Made by a program: the position numbers and the translations under genes
Assembly (NCBI GenBank): GCA_937900285.1
Contig: CALCEM010000049.1
Coordinates: 1 to 64,000 of the forward strand
Reading direction: 5' to 3'
Source: an uncultured Fretibacterium sp.
Lineage (GTDB): Bacteria > Synergistota > Synergistia > Synergistales > Aminobacteriaceae
DNA: 64,000 nucleotides
Shown: piece by piece, positions 6,850-15,425 of the stretch
Layout of the letters: every line of letters starts with the position of its first letter
Numbering within the stretch: position 1 is the stretch's first letter
Notes under the pieces: model-generated
Seen by the model: the letters and a program-made list of their open reading frames with translations, nothing else
Databases searched by the model: none
Told to the model about the DNA's origin: nothing

Positions 6850-9546
6850 TTAATTTTTACTTTTCACAAATTTAACCAATGCTAAAGCCAATAACGGCCA
6901 TGAAATTATTCCGCAACCTCCAGATGATCCGCCGGGACCTTCTGCCGTTGTATCGTCATAACTTGCGCCAGGAATCGTAAACGAAACGCTTTCAGTAGTA
7001 TTTGTTGAATCTCCAGAGTCCGCACCCTGAACACTGAACGAAGGAGTAACAGAAGCAGAAGAATTAAAACTGCCCGTGCTGAAACCTGAAACATCAACTG
7101 TTATTTCTGGAACTTCATCAGGATCGCAACTTATTTCCTGTTTGCCATTAGAGAAATAAACCCAATTGCTCGAAGGAGTTGGAGTAATCTTATAAATTAC
7201 TTTGTCGCCTGTTAATTCTAATTTAGCACTAAAATTAAATTTTATTTTCCCAGATGAATCAGCAGTACTCGAATCAATCTCGTATGAATTTTTATCTCCT
7301 GTTTGGATGAATATATTACTGTCAGCTGAAAATTTGATGTTATCTAATTCGACACTCTTCTTACTCTCGACCGTCGAATCGGGAATAACTACAGGCTCTT
7401 CAATTGTCGAAATTATGAACCAAGCGGCTTTTATATGCCCGTCTGCTGCACCATCATGCATGAGACCTTCTCCGCCCTCAAGTGGATTAATCTCATAAAT
7501 TGCTCCTTCTTTGTTCGTTAATTCGCCATCAGCTAAAACAGTCCCGTATGAAAAAATTACAGTGTCATCACCCGAAATCATCGCGCCACAAGAAATATAA
7601 GGCGTTATATCTGCTTCAGTCCCATCAGTGTAAAGAGCTTTCACAACCAACCCAGCTCCGTAAATATCTTGACTGTCGGTAGCGTGCCAATTTGTTCCGG
7701 AAATTAAATCAGCTTTTGTAAATGCGTCCTTCACATATTTAAATTGGGTTTCGCTCAAATTATTTTTTGTGAAATACGCAACTTTATTTATTCCGATTAT
7801 GCCCGTTTTGCCGTCCGGAATATCTTGTAAAGTTACATCCATTGAAAAGCCTACGCCGGAAATTCCAACGTTATAATTTTCGGTTTTATTAATTGCCGGA
7901 TTCGTGTACTGCTGCAGATCAGTAGAAATTGCACCGACGAAATTATTATCTTCCATTACTTGTTCTACCGAGTCATATGCTCCGACTGGTGTAAGTAAGA
8001 AAATTAATTCTGCAGAGTTATTTTCATCGGTGATCACGAAAGGGGTTGCTGTACTCGTTGTCTGAAAATGCGACTCACTTAAACCCGGTGAACCGAGCCG
8101 TTTCCCGTATGAAAAATATCCGTGCATCGGGTGTGCAAAATATGCTAATGCGGTATCAGTATCAGTTTCGACGATCGGGTTAATTTTTGCGTTTGAAGAA
8201 TTTTCATAAATATAATCTTCATCAACGAACGTTTTTAAAACTTTAAACACCATTAATTCACCCGTCATATTGTCGGCCACTCTGATGTCTCTATCATACT
8301 TGCAAATAAAATTAATTGGGAATTCGTTTATCATCGGAGCGTCTTCAGTTGTGTCGATTCTTATGCGTCCCTTTGTAACCGCTGCCGCCGTCTTATCCTG
8401 ATAGCCTTCAGCGTCTGATGTCACTATAAACGATCCATCTGATGATAACGGACGGCCGGAATATCTTCCAACTAAATCAGCTTCGGGCAAATATTTAACT
8501 GAAGGTATTGCTATCGAAGCATAACCATCATTTGACAAAATACAATCCCTCGTCCAGCTCGTTCCGCTTTTGATTCCAACTCCGATATATGTCGCATCAC
8601 CCGTTACAAGCAAACCGCCCCTGTGATACGTCGCAAAATTTGTTTTCTTGTGATCGGTCTTTGAAGCATTCGTGTAACTCCCTAACACCATTACCGGCGC
8701 TGGTAAAAAATGTAATCCGCCTTCTACCGTTGCAAAATTTCCATGCTTCTCCTGTGTCGGTGTTTCGCCACTTCCGCTGCCACTTCCGCCACTTCCGCTG
8801 CCTCCTTTGCCCCCTCCGCCTGAACTTGAAGCGGTCAAAAGATATGAGACATCATCATCTGAATATTGTTCTTTCCAAGTACTGTAACGCTCTAAACCTG
8901 TAGCATTCGATGAATAATATCCCGCTAAATCTCCGCCAGCCCCAGAAAAGAAAACTATATCCGCACTAGCAATTTTTACGTTGCCAACTCCGGGTACTGC
9001 ATCCGAATCCGTCATAATTTTCGTGTTTACGTGAGTTCTTACGACGTTTGCAGCATACATTTTATACTCTGAATCATCGAACGTATAAGGATCATCCTTC
9101 GCTAGTTCACACTCATAAACTATATTGCAGTCTTCTAAAATTGGGGCGTTCACATCTTTTGCTTCGATATAATTCAAACCTGTTACGCCGGCCTTGTTAA
9201 AATATGCGTCTCCGCTGTCGGCATGAACTTGTCCCATATAATCCATTTGAGCAAGTATTTTGCTATTTGGAATATTAATCGTGAATTCTTTATTAGCTAA
9301 AATATTTTTTGTGGTCTGTCTGGTGTCCTTAATGGAAATATAATATTTTAACGGCGAAGAAGTCTCCAAAATTCCCCCGCGATCCACTATGCAAAAATTA
9401 GGATTATTATCAGTGTCGTAAGTTCCAATTACGTAAACCATCGTCGGCAATAATCTGCGCGTTGTCGTTACTTTAACTTTGTCCGCAAACGCCGGAACGC
9501 TGAAAAATATCATGAGGCAAACAAAAAAACTCGTTAAGCGCTTCAA
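6850..9546 (-). CDS. Exported tandem flavin-reductase-like protein with Synergist-CTERM tail
   Basis: The 898-aa protein starts at TTG behind GGGAGG (8-base spacer) and has a signal peptide ending AFA (1-21). Residues about 30-200 and about 275-445 are two divergent copies of the split-barrel flavin-reductase/FMN-binding fold. Each opens with a Leu-Pro-x-Pro/Thr-x-Met-Val-x-x-x-Gly-Ser/Thr-Tyr pattern, followed by a GGxL-type strand, then IxIPS, then DxxGxxxG. A Ser-Gly linker (241-260) joins them. Residues about 460-870 are beta-rich with no family I recognise. The C-terminus is the Synergist-CTERM signature: GGSSGG, Cys878, a hydrophobic helix and VKSKN. Predicted location is the outer surface or periplasm after tail processing. 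Flavin binding or extracellular electron transfer is possible but inferred; catalytic activity may be lost. Confidence 0.75.
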   Translation of the reverse strand: MKRLTSFFVCLMIFFSVPAFADKVKVTTTRRLLPTMVYVIGTYDTDNNPNFCIVDRGGILETSSPLKYYISIKDTRQTTKNILANKEFTINIPNSKILAQMDYMGQVHADSGDAYFNKAGVTGLNYIEAKDVNAPILEDCNIVYECELAKDDPYTFDDSEYKMYAANVVRTHVNTKIMTDSDAVPGVGNVKIASADIVFFSGAGGDLAGYYSSNATGLERYSTWKEQYSDDDVSYLLTASSSGGGGKGGSGSGGSGSGSGETPTQEKHGNFATVEGGLHFLPAPVMVLGSYTNASKTDHKKTNFATYHRGGLLVTGDATYIGVGIKSGTSWTRDCILSNDGYASIAIPSVKYLPEADLVGRYSGRPLSSDGSFIVTSDAEGYQDKTAAAVTKGRIRIDTTEDAPMINEFPINFICKYDRDIRVADNMTGELMVFKVLKTFVDEDYIYENSSNAKINPIVETDTDTALAYFAHPMHGYFSYGKRLGSPGLSESHFQTTSTATPFVITDENNSAELIFLLTPVGAYDSVEQVMEDNNFVGAISTDLQQYTNPAINKTENYNVGISGVGFSMDVTLQDIPDGKTGIIGINKVAYFTKNNLSETQFKYVKDAFTKADLISGTNWHATDSQDIYGAGLVVKALYTDGTEADITPYISCGAMISGDDTVIFSYGTVLADGELTNKEGAIYEINPLEGGEGLMHDGAADGHIKAAWFIISTIEEPVVIPDSTVESKKSVELDNIKFSADSNIFIQTGDKNSYEIDSSTADSSGKIKFNFSAKLELTGDKVIYKITPTPSSNWVYFSNGKQEISCDPDEVPEITVDVSGFSTGSFNSSASVTPSFSVQGADSGDSTNTTESVSFTIPGASYDDTTAEGPGGSSGGCGIISWPLLALALVKFVKSKN

Positions 9547-9599
9547 AGTAAATTCCTCCCGTAAATAAAATTTTTTATTGCTAATATATTTTTTGTTTT

Positions 9600-9687
9600 A
9601 TGCACAAAACTAATTTGGAATTATATCACGCTGAGAATTTATTTTTTATTTTATTTGCGCACAAAAAAATTTAACCATGCACAAAAC
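9600..9687. repeat. Direct repeats ATGCACAAAAC upstream of the exported flavin-reductase-like gene
   Basis: The 11-mer ATGCACAAAAC occurs at 9600-9610 and 9677-9687. Degenerate copies are GCGCACAAAA (9657-9666) and ATGCACAT (9700-9707). They flank a candidate extended -10 box and could be operator sites. Confidence 0.5.
9620..9628 (-). promoter_or_regulatory. Candidate extended -10 promoter for the 898-aa protein gene
   Basis: On the minus strand TGATATAAT (9628-9620) matches an extended -10 element (TGnTATAAT). No good -35 hexamer is visible 16-18 bases upstream, as is common for extended -10 promoters. It lies about 75 bases before the TTG start. Confidence 0.4.
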
Positions 9688-9730
9688 TTTTTTAATTTAA
9701 TGCACATGGCCGAATACTTTTTTTAATTTA

Positions 9731-10525
9731 TTATTTGCTCCAGAATGTTACGCCGCGTTCTGAACCTTCATAAAAATTTATTATGTTTTGAATCTCTGGA
9801 ATGTAATTTAATTTGTTTGATAATGCTTCGTTAAATGCCTCGCTGAATAATTTTCCAGGCTTATACAACTCACGGTAAAATCTGTAAATTTCTTTCCGCG
9901 TCTCCTCATCAATTCCTCCGCGCTCAAGTCCAACACGATTTAATCCGGTCAATCTCAACGGCTCGCCAGAAGCTAACGTATACGGCGGAACATCTTTTAC
10001 AACCCTGTATAATCCTCCGATCATGCAGTAACTTCCGATCCTAACAAATTGATGTACGCCGGCCATGCCACCAAATACTACGTGATCGCCAACTTGAACA
10101 TAACCTGATAACCCGACTTTATTCGCAATAGTTACATTATTTCCAACGTGAACATTATGCGCCAAATGCACGCTGTCCATAATAAAACAGTTATCGCCGG
10201 TATAAGTTTCGTTACCTTCGCCACTCGCCCGGTTAATTGTAACGTTCTCACGAATTAAATTATTATTCCCAATCCTTACACGCGTGACCTCTCCTGAAAA
10301 TCCATGATCCTGAGGCTCGCCACCTATAACAGTATATTCGTGAATATCACAATTTTTTCCAATTTCAGAATAATTTCTGATCGTCACGAATGCTCTTAAA
10401 ATAGTTCCGTCTCCGATTTTCACTTCCGGATCAATTACGCAATATGGTCCGATTTTTACATCATTTCCGATTTCAGCTTTTGGATCAATTATTGCCGTAG
10501 GATGTATATTTACGTTTGCGCTCAC
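9731..10525 (-). CDS. lpxA: UDP-N-acetylglucosamine O-acyltransferase
   Basis: This is the first lipid A enzyme: it transfers a 3-hydroxyacyl group from ACP to the 3-OH of UDP-GlcNAc. The N-terminal two-thirds is a left-handed beta helix built of hexapeptide repeats (for example IGNDVKIGPYCV). The catalytic base is H123 in VHLAHNVHVGNN, and the C-terminal helical domain begins after residue 190. The 264-aa length is typical. It begins with GTG overlapping the fabZ stop by four bases (GTGA), so translation is coupled; GGAGG lies just upstream in fabZ. It is the last gene of the phosphatase-bamA-lpxD-lpxC-fabZ-lpxA run. Together with lpxC and lpxD it shows that the organism makes a lipid A-type outer membrane. 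Confidence 0.96.
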   Translation of the reverse strand: MSANVNIHPTAIIDPKAEIGNDVKIGPYCVIDPEVKIGDGTILRAFVTIRNYSEIGKNCDIHEYTVIGGEPQDHGFSGEVTRVRIGNNNLIRENVTINRASGEGNETYTGDNCFIMDSVHLAHNVHVGNNVTIANKVGLSGYVQVGDHVVFGGMAGVHQFVRIGSYCMIGGLYRVVKDVPPYTLASGEPLRLTGLNRVGLERGGIDEETRKEIYRFYRELYKPGKLFSEAFNEALSNKLNYIPEIQNIINFYEGSERGVTFWSK

Positions 10526-10980
10526 TGTTTTATATCCTCCTTTTTGAGCGTGTCGCCCGTTATAAATAAAAATTCTGCTTCCGCTACAATCTCATTATCG
10601 ACATAACCCGTAACTTTTGCTTTTCCTGAAATTCCGCGTACTCTCGTTAATTCTGCTTTTGTCACCAATTGATCACCAGGACGAACCGGCCGCCTAAATC
10701 TCGCTTTATCGACTCCGGCCAAAAATACCGTTTTAACGTTTTGAGACTCCGCAATTTTTATCCCGGCTAAAACTGAAGCTACCTGCCCCATCGATTCTAA
10801 AATTAAAACTCCGGGCATTACTGGCTCTTCCGGAAAATGTCCCTGAAAAAATGACTCGTTTATCGTAACATTTTTATAACCAGTTACGTGATTTTCATCA
10901 TATTCCGTTATTCTGTCGACCATCAAAAACGGATAACGCTGGTGCAAAATTTTCATTATTCCGTGTATATCAATCGTCAT
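10522..10980 (-). CDS. fabZ: 3-hydroxyacyl-ACP dehydratase
   Basis: FabZ dehydrates 3-hydroxyacyl-ACP in fatty-acid elongation. Placed between lpxC and lpxA, it competes with LpxA for hydroxyacyl-ACP. The hot-dog fold signature is complete: QGHFPEEPVMPGVLILESMGQ with catalytic H48 and E62, and FLAGVDKARFRRPVRPGD downstream. The 152-aa length is normal. A GGGAGG site in the end of lpxC precedes the ATG, with a one-base gap between the genes. The C-terminal few residues (KKEDIKQ) extend slightly past the core. Confidence 0.96.
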   Translation of the reverse strand: MTIDIHGIMKILHQRYPFLMVDRITEYDENHVTGYKNVTINESFFQGHFPEEPVMPGVLILESMGQVASVLAGIKIAESQNVKTVFLAGVDKARFRRPVRPGDQLVTKAELTRVRGISGKAKVTGYVDNEIVAEAEFLFITGDTLKKEDIKQ

Positions 10981-10981
10981 T

Positions 10982-11797
10982 TTAAATTATTTCCTCCCGT
11001 ATTTTTTTCGCGAGTTTTAAATGCAAATCATGCCCCGCCCGTAACGCTATTATATGCGCATATATCGGAACTCCTACAGCCGTTAAATCTCCGATTAAAT
11101 CCAAAATTTTATGCCTCACAAATTCATCAGGCCATCTCAAACCCCCCGAAGCATTAATATTTTTTTCACCGATTAATATAGCATTCTCCAAATTTCCACC
11201 CATCGCCATCCCGTGCGAACGTAAATAATTTATATCTCGTTCATATGCAAAAGTACGAGCGCGCGAAATATTTTTTATGTAATTCTCCGAGCTGTATTCA
11301 AAATCTAAAATTTGCGCCCCTATATAATCATATTCGACCATGTAATTTATTAATAATTTCTCTTCATTCTCATCTATTGGAAAGGCCGCTATAAATCTTT
11401 TATTATTTTCGCGGATTATTACGGGATGTGAGATTCTTAAAATTTTATTTTTATTCTCGGCTGAAACTGTTTCAGAATTTTTTAATATTTCTTCGCTCAA
11501 CATCGCCGCACAACCATCAAGCGCAGGCATTTCACCGCCATCAACATTTATTTTTACTTTGGACCATATTCCGCAACCTGTTAAAGCTGACAAAACGTGC
11601 TCGCAAGTCCTAATTTTAGAGCCGTCCGGGAGAATATAATCAGAACCCCGCGAGCTTCCGTCAAGTTCAAATTTATTTATTTCGAGGCCGTTTAAAATTA
11701 TTTTATCCGATTCGCAAGGCTCAATTTTTAAATTACAAATTTTCCCGGAATGTAAACCCTGCCCAGATAATTCAATTTTATTTTTTAATATTCTCAT
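10982..11797 (-). CDS. lpxC: UDP-3-O-acyl-N-acetylglucosamine deacetylase
   Basis: LpxC catalyses the committed zinc-dependent deacetylation of lipid A synthesis. The zinc ligands are visible as H67 (TCEHVLSAL), H229 and D233 (FVRHKILDLIGDL), with catalytic H256 in AGHDLHLKLA. The N-terminal SGQGLHSGK motif is typical. At 271 aa it is slightly shorter than the roughly 300 aa of enterobacterial LpxC, mainly through short loops. The ATG overlaps the lpxD stop by four bases. Protein turnover control of LpxC, known in E. coli, cannot be judged from this sequence. Confidence 0.95.
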   Translation of the reverse strand: MRILKNKIELSGQGLHSGKICNLKIEPCESDKIILNGLEINKFELDGSSRGSDYILPDGSKIRTCEHVLSALTGCGIWSKVKINVDGGEMPALDGCAAMLSEEILKNSETVSAENKNKILRISHPVIIRENNKRFIAAFPIDENEEKLLINYMVEYDYIGAQILDFEYSSENYIKNISRARTFAYERDINYLRSHGMAMGGNLENAILIGEKNINASGGLRWPDEFVRHKILDLIGDLTAVGVPIYAHIIALRAGHDLHLKLAKKIREEII

Positions 11798-12735
11798 TTA
11801 AATTTTTTCTCCAACTCCCGCAACCTCTTAAAAAATTCCGGCAATCTGGTCGCAAGCATTAAAGCCCGTTTTGCATCGTTATGATTTCTGGCAGGAAAAC
11901 CCGAAACAACAGAATTTTTTTCTATATCGTTCGTAACACCTGAACGACCGGCTATAATCGTATTTGCTCCGACCCTCACATGATCCGTTATTCCTGCTTG
12001 AACCGAAATCGTTACGTTATCTTCAATTGTCGAACTCCCTGCGATCCCTGTCATTGAACATATAATACAATTTTTGCCGATTTTGACATTATGACCGATT
12101 TGTACGTGATTATCAATTTTAGTCCCGGAATTTATTTCAGTGTCGTTTAAAGTTCCGCGATCAATTGTTGTACACGCGCCTATTTCGATGTTATCGCCAA
12201 TTTTTACGCCACCGTTTTGGGGAATTTTTATTAAACCTTCCGGAGTCCTGGCAAATCCAAAACCATCACAACCGATCACCGCTCCAGAATGTATTAAACA
12301 ATTTTTGCCGACACGAACATTAAAAAATAAAACTGCTCCTGGTTCAATAATACTATTTTCGCCGATAACGCAATTTTTCCCGACATATGCGCAAGCTCCT
12401 ATATATGCCGAAGGGTGAACGATTGCGCCGGGTTCTATACATGCTTTTGGGTGGACTCCTGAAAGTTTATGATGCTCAGTAAAAATTTCTGATAACTCCG
12501 CTAAAAATTCTCTTGGATTTTCGTGAACTATACCATTAAACTTATTTCCGTTAAAATATTTTTCCGGCATTACAACGGGAATTTTATTATTTAAATTTCT
12601 GATAATATTTTCATCCCATATTAAACAGATTGAATTTTCATCAGCATTTTCCGGCGAAGATATTTTATTAATATTTATATTCCCATCTCCGTAATATTTT
12701 AAATTAAATTTTTCTGCTATTTCAGATAATTTCAT
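11794..12735 (-). CDS. lpxD: UDP-3-O-(3-hydroxyacyl)glucosamine N-acyltransferase
   Basis: LpxD adds the N-linked hydroxyacyl chain in the third lipid A step. An N-terminal uridine-binding domain (about 1-95) is followed by hexapeptide repeats forming a left-handed beta helix. The catalytic histidine is H214 in HVQIGHNVKIG. GCDGFGFA (155-162) is a conserved family motif, and a C-terminal helix is charged. The 313-aa length is slightly below the usual 340. GGAGGAATTTGTAAAAC precedes the ATG. It lies 24 bases behind bamA, without the ompH/skp gene that often sits between them in other bacteria. Confidence 0.95.
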   Translation of the reverse strand: MKLSEIAEKFNLKYYGDGNININKISSPENADENSICLIWDENIIRNLNNKIPVVMPEKYFNGNKFNGIVHENPREFLAELSEIFTEHHKLSGVHPKACIEPGAIVHPSAYIGACAYVGKNCVIGENSIIEPGAVLFFNVRVGKNCLIHSGAVIGCDGFGFARTPEGLIKIPQNGGVKIGDNIEIGACTTIDRGTLNDTEINSGTKIDNHVQIGHNVKIGKNCIICSMTGIAGSSTIEDNVTISVQAGITDHVRVGANTIIAGRSGVTNDIEKNSVVSGFPARNHNDAKRALMLATRLPEFFKRLRELEKKFK

Positions 12736-12759
12736 GTTTTACAAATTCCTCCGAACGAT

Positions 12760-14508
12760 TTAAAACATTTCGCCAAATCCAAAATACGTCCTGTTCTCGT
12801 AATCACCTTTTGCGTAATCAACTCTGAGCTTCCCAAAAGGAGTAGTCACACGCAAACCGATCCCGCTATCGTCATACGTCTCATCAAATACCATCGTCTC
12901 GCCTGCGTATCCAAAATCATAAAAACCTACTACCGTAAACATTGAATTTAATGGGACTCGTAATTCTATATTCCCTAAATACATGTCGCTGCCCTCGTAT
13001 GATCTTGAGTTATAGCCTCTTAATGTGTTCATGCCTCCGAGTGAATATCTCGCGAACGCCGGTAAATCATTTTCCGTTGCTGAACCTATTCTGAACCTCG
13101 CTGCTAACATCAAAGGATTTTCATCGGTCCATGTTCCTTTTGTGTCGGTGAGCATTTTTAAATAATCGTTCAACGGAATATAAAATCTTGCTTGCGTCCA
13201 ATATTTAAAATACGAATATTCTCCGCCTAATGCTTCGATCGCCTGTTCTAAATATGAGTCCCATACATATCCCTTCTGAAATGGTATATACGGTTCGCGT
13301 CTGTCCCATGTTAATTGGAATTCTATAGTCTGGTTAACGCCCTGCCATTTTGTTAAGTCATCAATATATCCGGGGATTGCGTTATGAACATCGCTGTAAT
13401 CTGTATCAGTGTGACGAAAAGTTAAAAACCAGCTCCAGTCTTCATTTTTAAATTTTTTTCCGAAGCCGGCATAAAATGACAAACTTTTTTCATCAAATTC
13501 AAACTGCCTGCGCCCAGTCCTGTAATAATATCTGTCGTCATATGTCATATATCTTGCGCCGACTCTCCAGGCAAATGTTTGAAAATCTGAATAACTGCTC
13601 GATAATCCTACCCAATAGCTCGCCTCATCACCTTCATCAAATCCGACTTCAAGATTATAGCCGAGTCCTCTTAAATTTGAGTCGCTGTAAGTTAGTCCGC
13701 CGCTTAAACCTGATTCAGTTCCATAACCTACATTTACACCTATTGAGGCCGTGCGTTTTTCCTTTACAGTTATTATTATGTCGACCACTGAGCCATCGCT
13801 GTCAACGTAATCAAAAGTCGCGCCGACATCTTCAAAATATCCGAGACCGCGTAATTTTGAAATTTGATGCCTGAAGACTGAAACATTTAAAACTTCTCCT
13901 TGCTTCATTTTTATTTCTCTGCGTATAACATGTAATTTTGTTTTTACGTTGCCTTGTATTATTATGTCGCCGAGCTTTGGCTCTAAAATATGTATAATAA
14001 TATTGCCGGTTTCGATTCCTGTAACGTCTGTAATTCGCACCATTTCGTAACCGTTTTTGTGATAAAAATCCTGAATCCGGTCTAAATCGCTCCTAAAAAA
14101 TCCGGTGTTAAATACGTTGCCTTCATATGAAAATATTCCTTTTTTGAGCTGTTCGGCTGTATAAATTGTATTGCCCTCAAAATTTACGCTTTTTATTAGG
14201 GGGTTTTCTTTCACCGAAAAAGTTACATGCACTCCATTAAGTTCGCGGCTTAAACTGAAATCAGCATCAATAAAAAAACCTTGTTCCATTATTACTTCTA
14301 TATCGCGCTGAATTGTTTCGCGGTTAAAAACTGTTCCTGGTTTCGTTCTGACTACGCTTAAAATATATTCTGTAGCGACGTGTTCATTGCCTGTTATGTC
14401 AACCGATACGACAGGAATTTCCCGGCGTTCCTGTGCTGAAATTTTACTTTCAAACGAGATTATTAAAATTATTAAAGTCAGCATCATAAATATAAATTTT
14501 TTATTCAA
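12760..14508 (-). CDS. bamA: Outer-membrane protein assembly factor BamA, three-POTRA form
   Basis: BamA folds and inserts beta-barrel proteins into the outer membrane. A signal peptide (about 1-25) is followed by three POTRA domains at about 33-98, 101-177 and 179-249. Each opens with a V-x-I/F-x-G-N strand. The Omp85 barrel (about 255-582) contains the conserved LRGY loop-6 motif and ends in phenylalanine, the outer-membrane insertion signal. At 582 aa it is much shorter than the 810-aa, five-POTRA E. coli protein. Translation appears to start at TTG 14508 behind GGAGG. Neighbours encode lipid A enzymes, so barrel and lipid A supply are probably co-expressed. Confidence 0.93.
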   Translation of the reverse strand: MNKKFIFMMLTLIILIISFESKISAQERREIPVVSVDITGNEHVATEYILSVVRTKPGTVFNRETIQRDIEVIMEQGFFIDADFSLSRELNGVHVTFSVKENPLIKSVNFEGNTIYTAEQLKKGIFSYEGNVFNTGFFRSDLDRIQDFYHKNGYEMVRITDVTGIETGNIIIHILEPKLGDIIIQGNVKTKLHVIRREIKMKQGEVLNVSVFRHQISKLRGLGYFEDVGATFDYVDSDGSVVDIIITVKEKRTASIGVNVGYGTESGLSGGLTYSDSNLRGLGYNLEVGFDEGDEASYWVGLSSSYSDFQTFAWRVGARYMTYDDRYYYRTGRRQFEFDEKSLSFYAGFGKKFKNEDWSWFLTFRHTDTDYSDVHNAIPGYIDDLTKWQGVNQTIEFQLTWDRREPYIPFQKGYVWDSYLEQAIEALGGEYSYFKYWTQARFYIPLNDYLKMLTDTKGTWTDENPLMLAARFRIGSATENDLPAFARYSLGGMNTLRGYNSRSYEGSDMYLGNIELRVPLNSMFTVVGFYDFGYAGETMVFDETYDDSGIGLRVTTPFGKLRVDYAKGDYENRTYFGFGEMF

Positions 14509-14543
14509 GTTAATAATATTCCTCCTTAAAATTTAAAATTTTA

Positions 14544-15203
14544 TTAGTTGTTCCATATGGGTAAATCTGCGCCCGTTTGTCCTGCTCTTATATGTAAATC
14601 ATCATTCGAGAACATCAGCCAAGGCCGTCCCGACCGCATTTCAATTCCGGTCATTGAACAATTTGAAATTTCTATATTCCAGACTTTATGGGGGTTAAAT
14701 CCCAAAAATACAGCATATAAAGCCCGCATAATTCCGCCGTGAGAAATGACAACGATATTTTTATAATTTCCGTCCAAAAAAATTTTTACTGCTCGTTCAA
14801 GTCTTGTATATAATTTTTCCCAAGATTCTGCGCCGGGCGGCATATTAAAAAAGGGGTCGGCTCTCCATTTTGAAAATAATGCGCGTTGTTCTTGTCGTAA
14901 TTTTTCGATGCTATGACCTTCCCAAGAGCCAAAATTTATTTCCTGTAATTCTGGTAATGGAATGACATCGATATTTTTATTTTTAGCGATTTCGTTAGAT
15001 GTGTACATAGCTCGGCTTAAAGGACTTGAATAAATAATTTCAAAATCCCAAGAAGATAACCTGTGAGCGAGAGCTTTAGCCTGTAATTTTCCTGTTTCGG
15101 TCAGATTAACATCAGTTTTTCCTTGAAATTTAAAATCTAAATTCCATTCGGTTTGGCCATGTCTAGCTAAAATAATCCGGCGCACTGGCTGAGTATTGCT
15201 CAC
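14544..15203 (-). CDS. Histidine phosphatase family protein (PGM/CobC-like)
   Basis: The RHG signature with the phosphorylated H15 is at residues 14-16 (LARHGQTEWN). A second histidine, H155, lies in VISHGGIMRAL, and the acid residue is in LQEINFGSWEG. The 219 aa fit a two-histidine branch-1 phosphatase. The family includes alpha-ribazole phosphatase (CobC) and cofactor-dependent phosphoglycerate mutase. CobC is attractive because cobT and cobJ lie in the same window, but they are not adjacent and substrate residues cannot settle it. It starts at GTG behind AAAGGAGA and is the first gene of the bamA-lpx run (35-bp gap to bamA). It is divergent from the rnf operon. Confidence 0.85.
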   Translation of the reverse strand: MSNTQPVRRIILARHGQTEWNLDFKFQGKTDVNLTETGKLQAKALAHRLSSWDFEIIYSSPLSRAMYTSNEIAKNKNIDVIPLPELQEINFGSWEGHSIEKLRQEQRALFSKWRADPFFNMPPGAESWEKLYTRLERAVKIFLDGNYKNIVVISHGGIMRALYAVFLGFNPHKVWNIEISNCSMTGIEMRSGRPWLMFSNDDLHIRAGQTGADLPIWNN

Positions 15204-15425
15204 GTTAAAAATCTCCTTTCAAGTTTAAAAAATGCGATAATCCGGCTTAAAAAAAATTTAATTTGAGATTATAACATGTGAAAATCTTTTAATTTTTATG
15301 CTGGCGTTTTGATTGTTCGTAAAAAAATATTTGCGTTTATTACGATCTCTATAAAAATTTTTTTCCATTATAATTTATCGCATTCACAGATTTTTTATAC
15401 TTTGAGGGGAGTGTGTGAAAATAAT

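Noticed and set aside
15309..15425. Extended N-terminus for RnfC
   Set aside because: The extra residues are not family-like and the ribosome site lies inside that stretch; ATG 15426 fits the family start.
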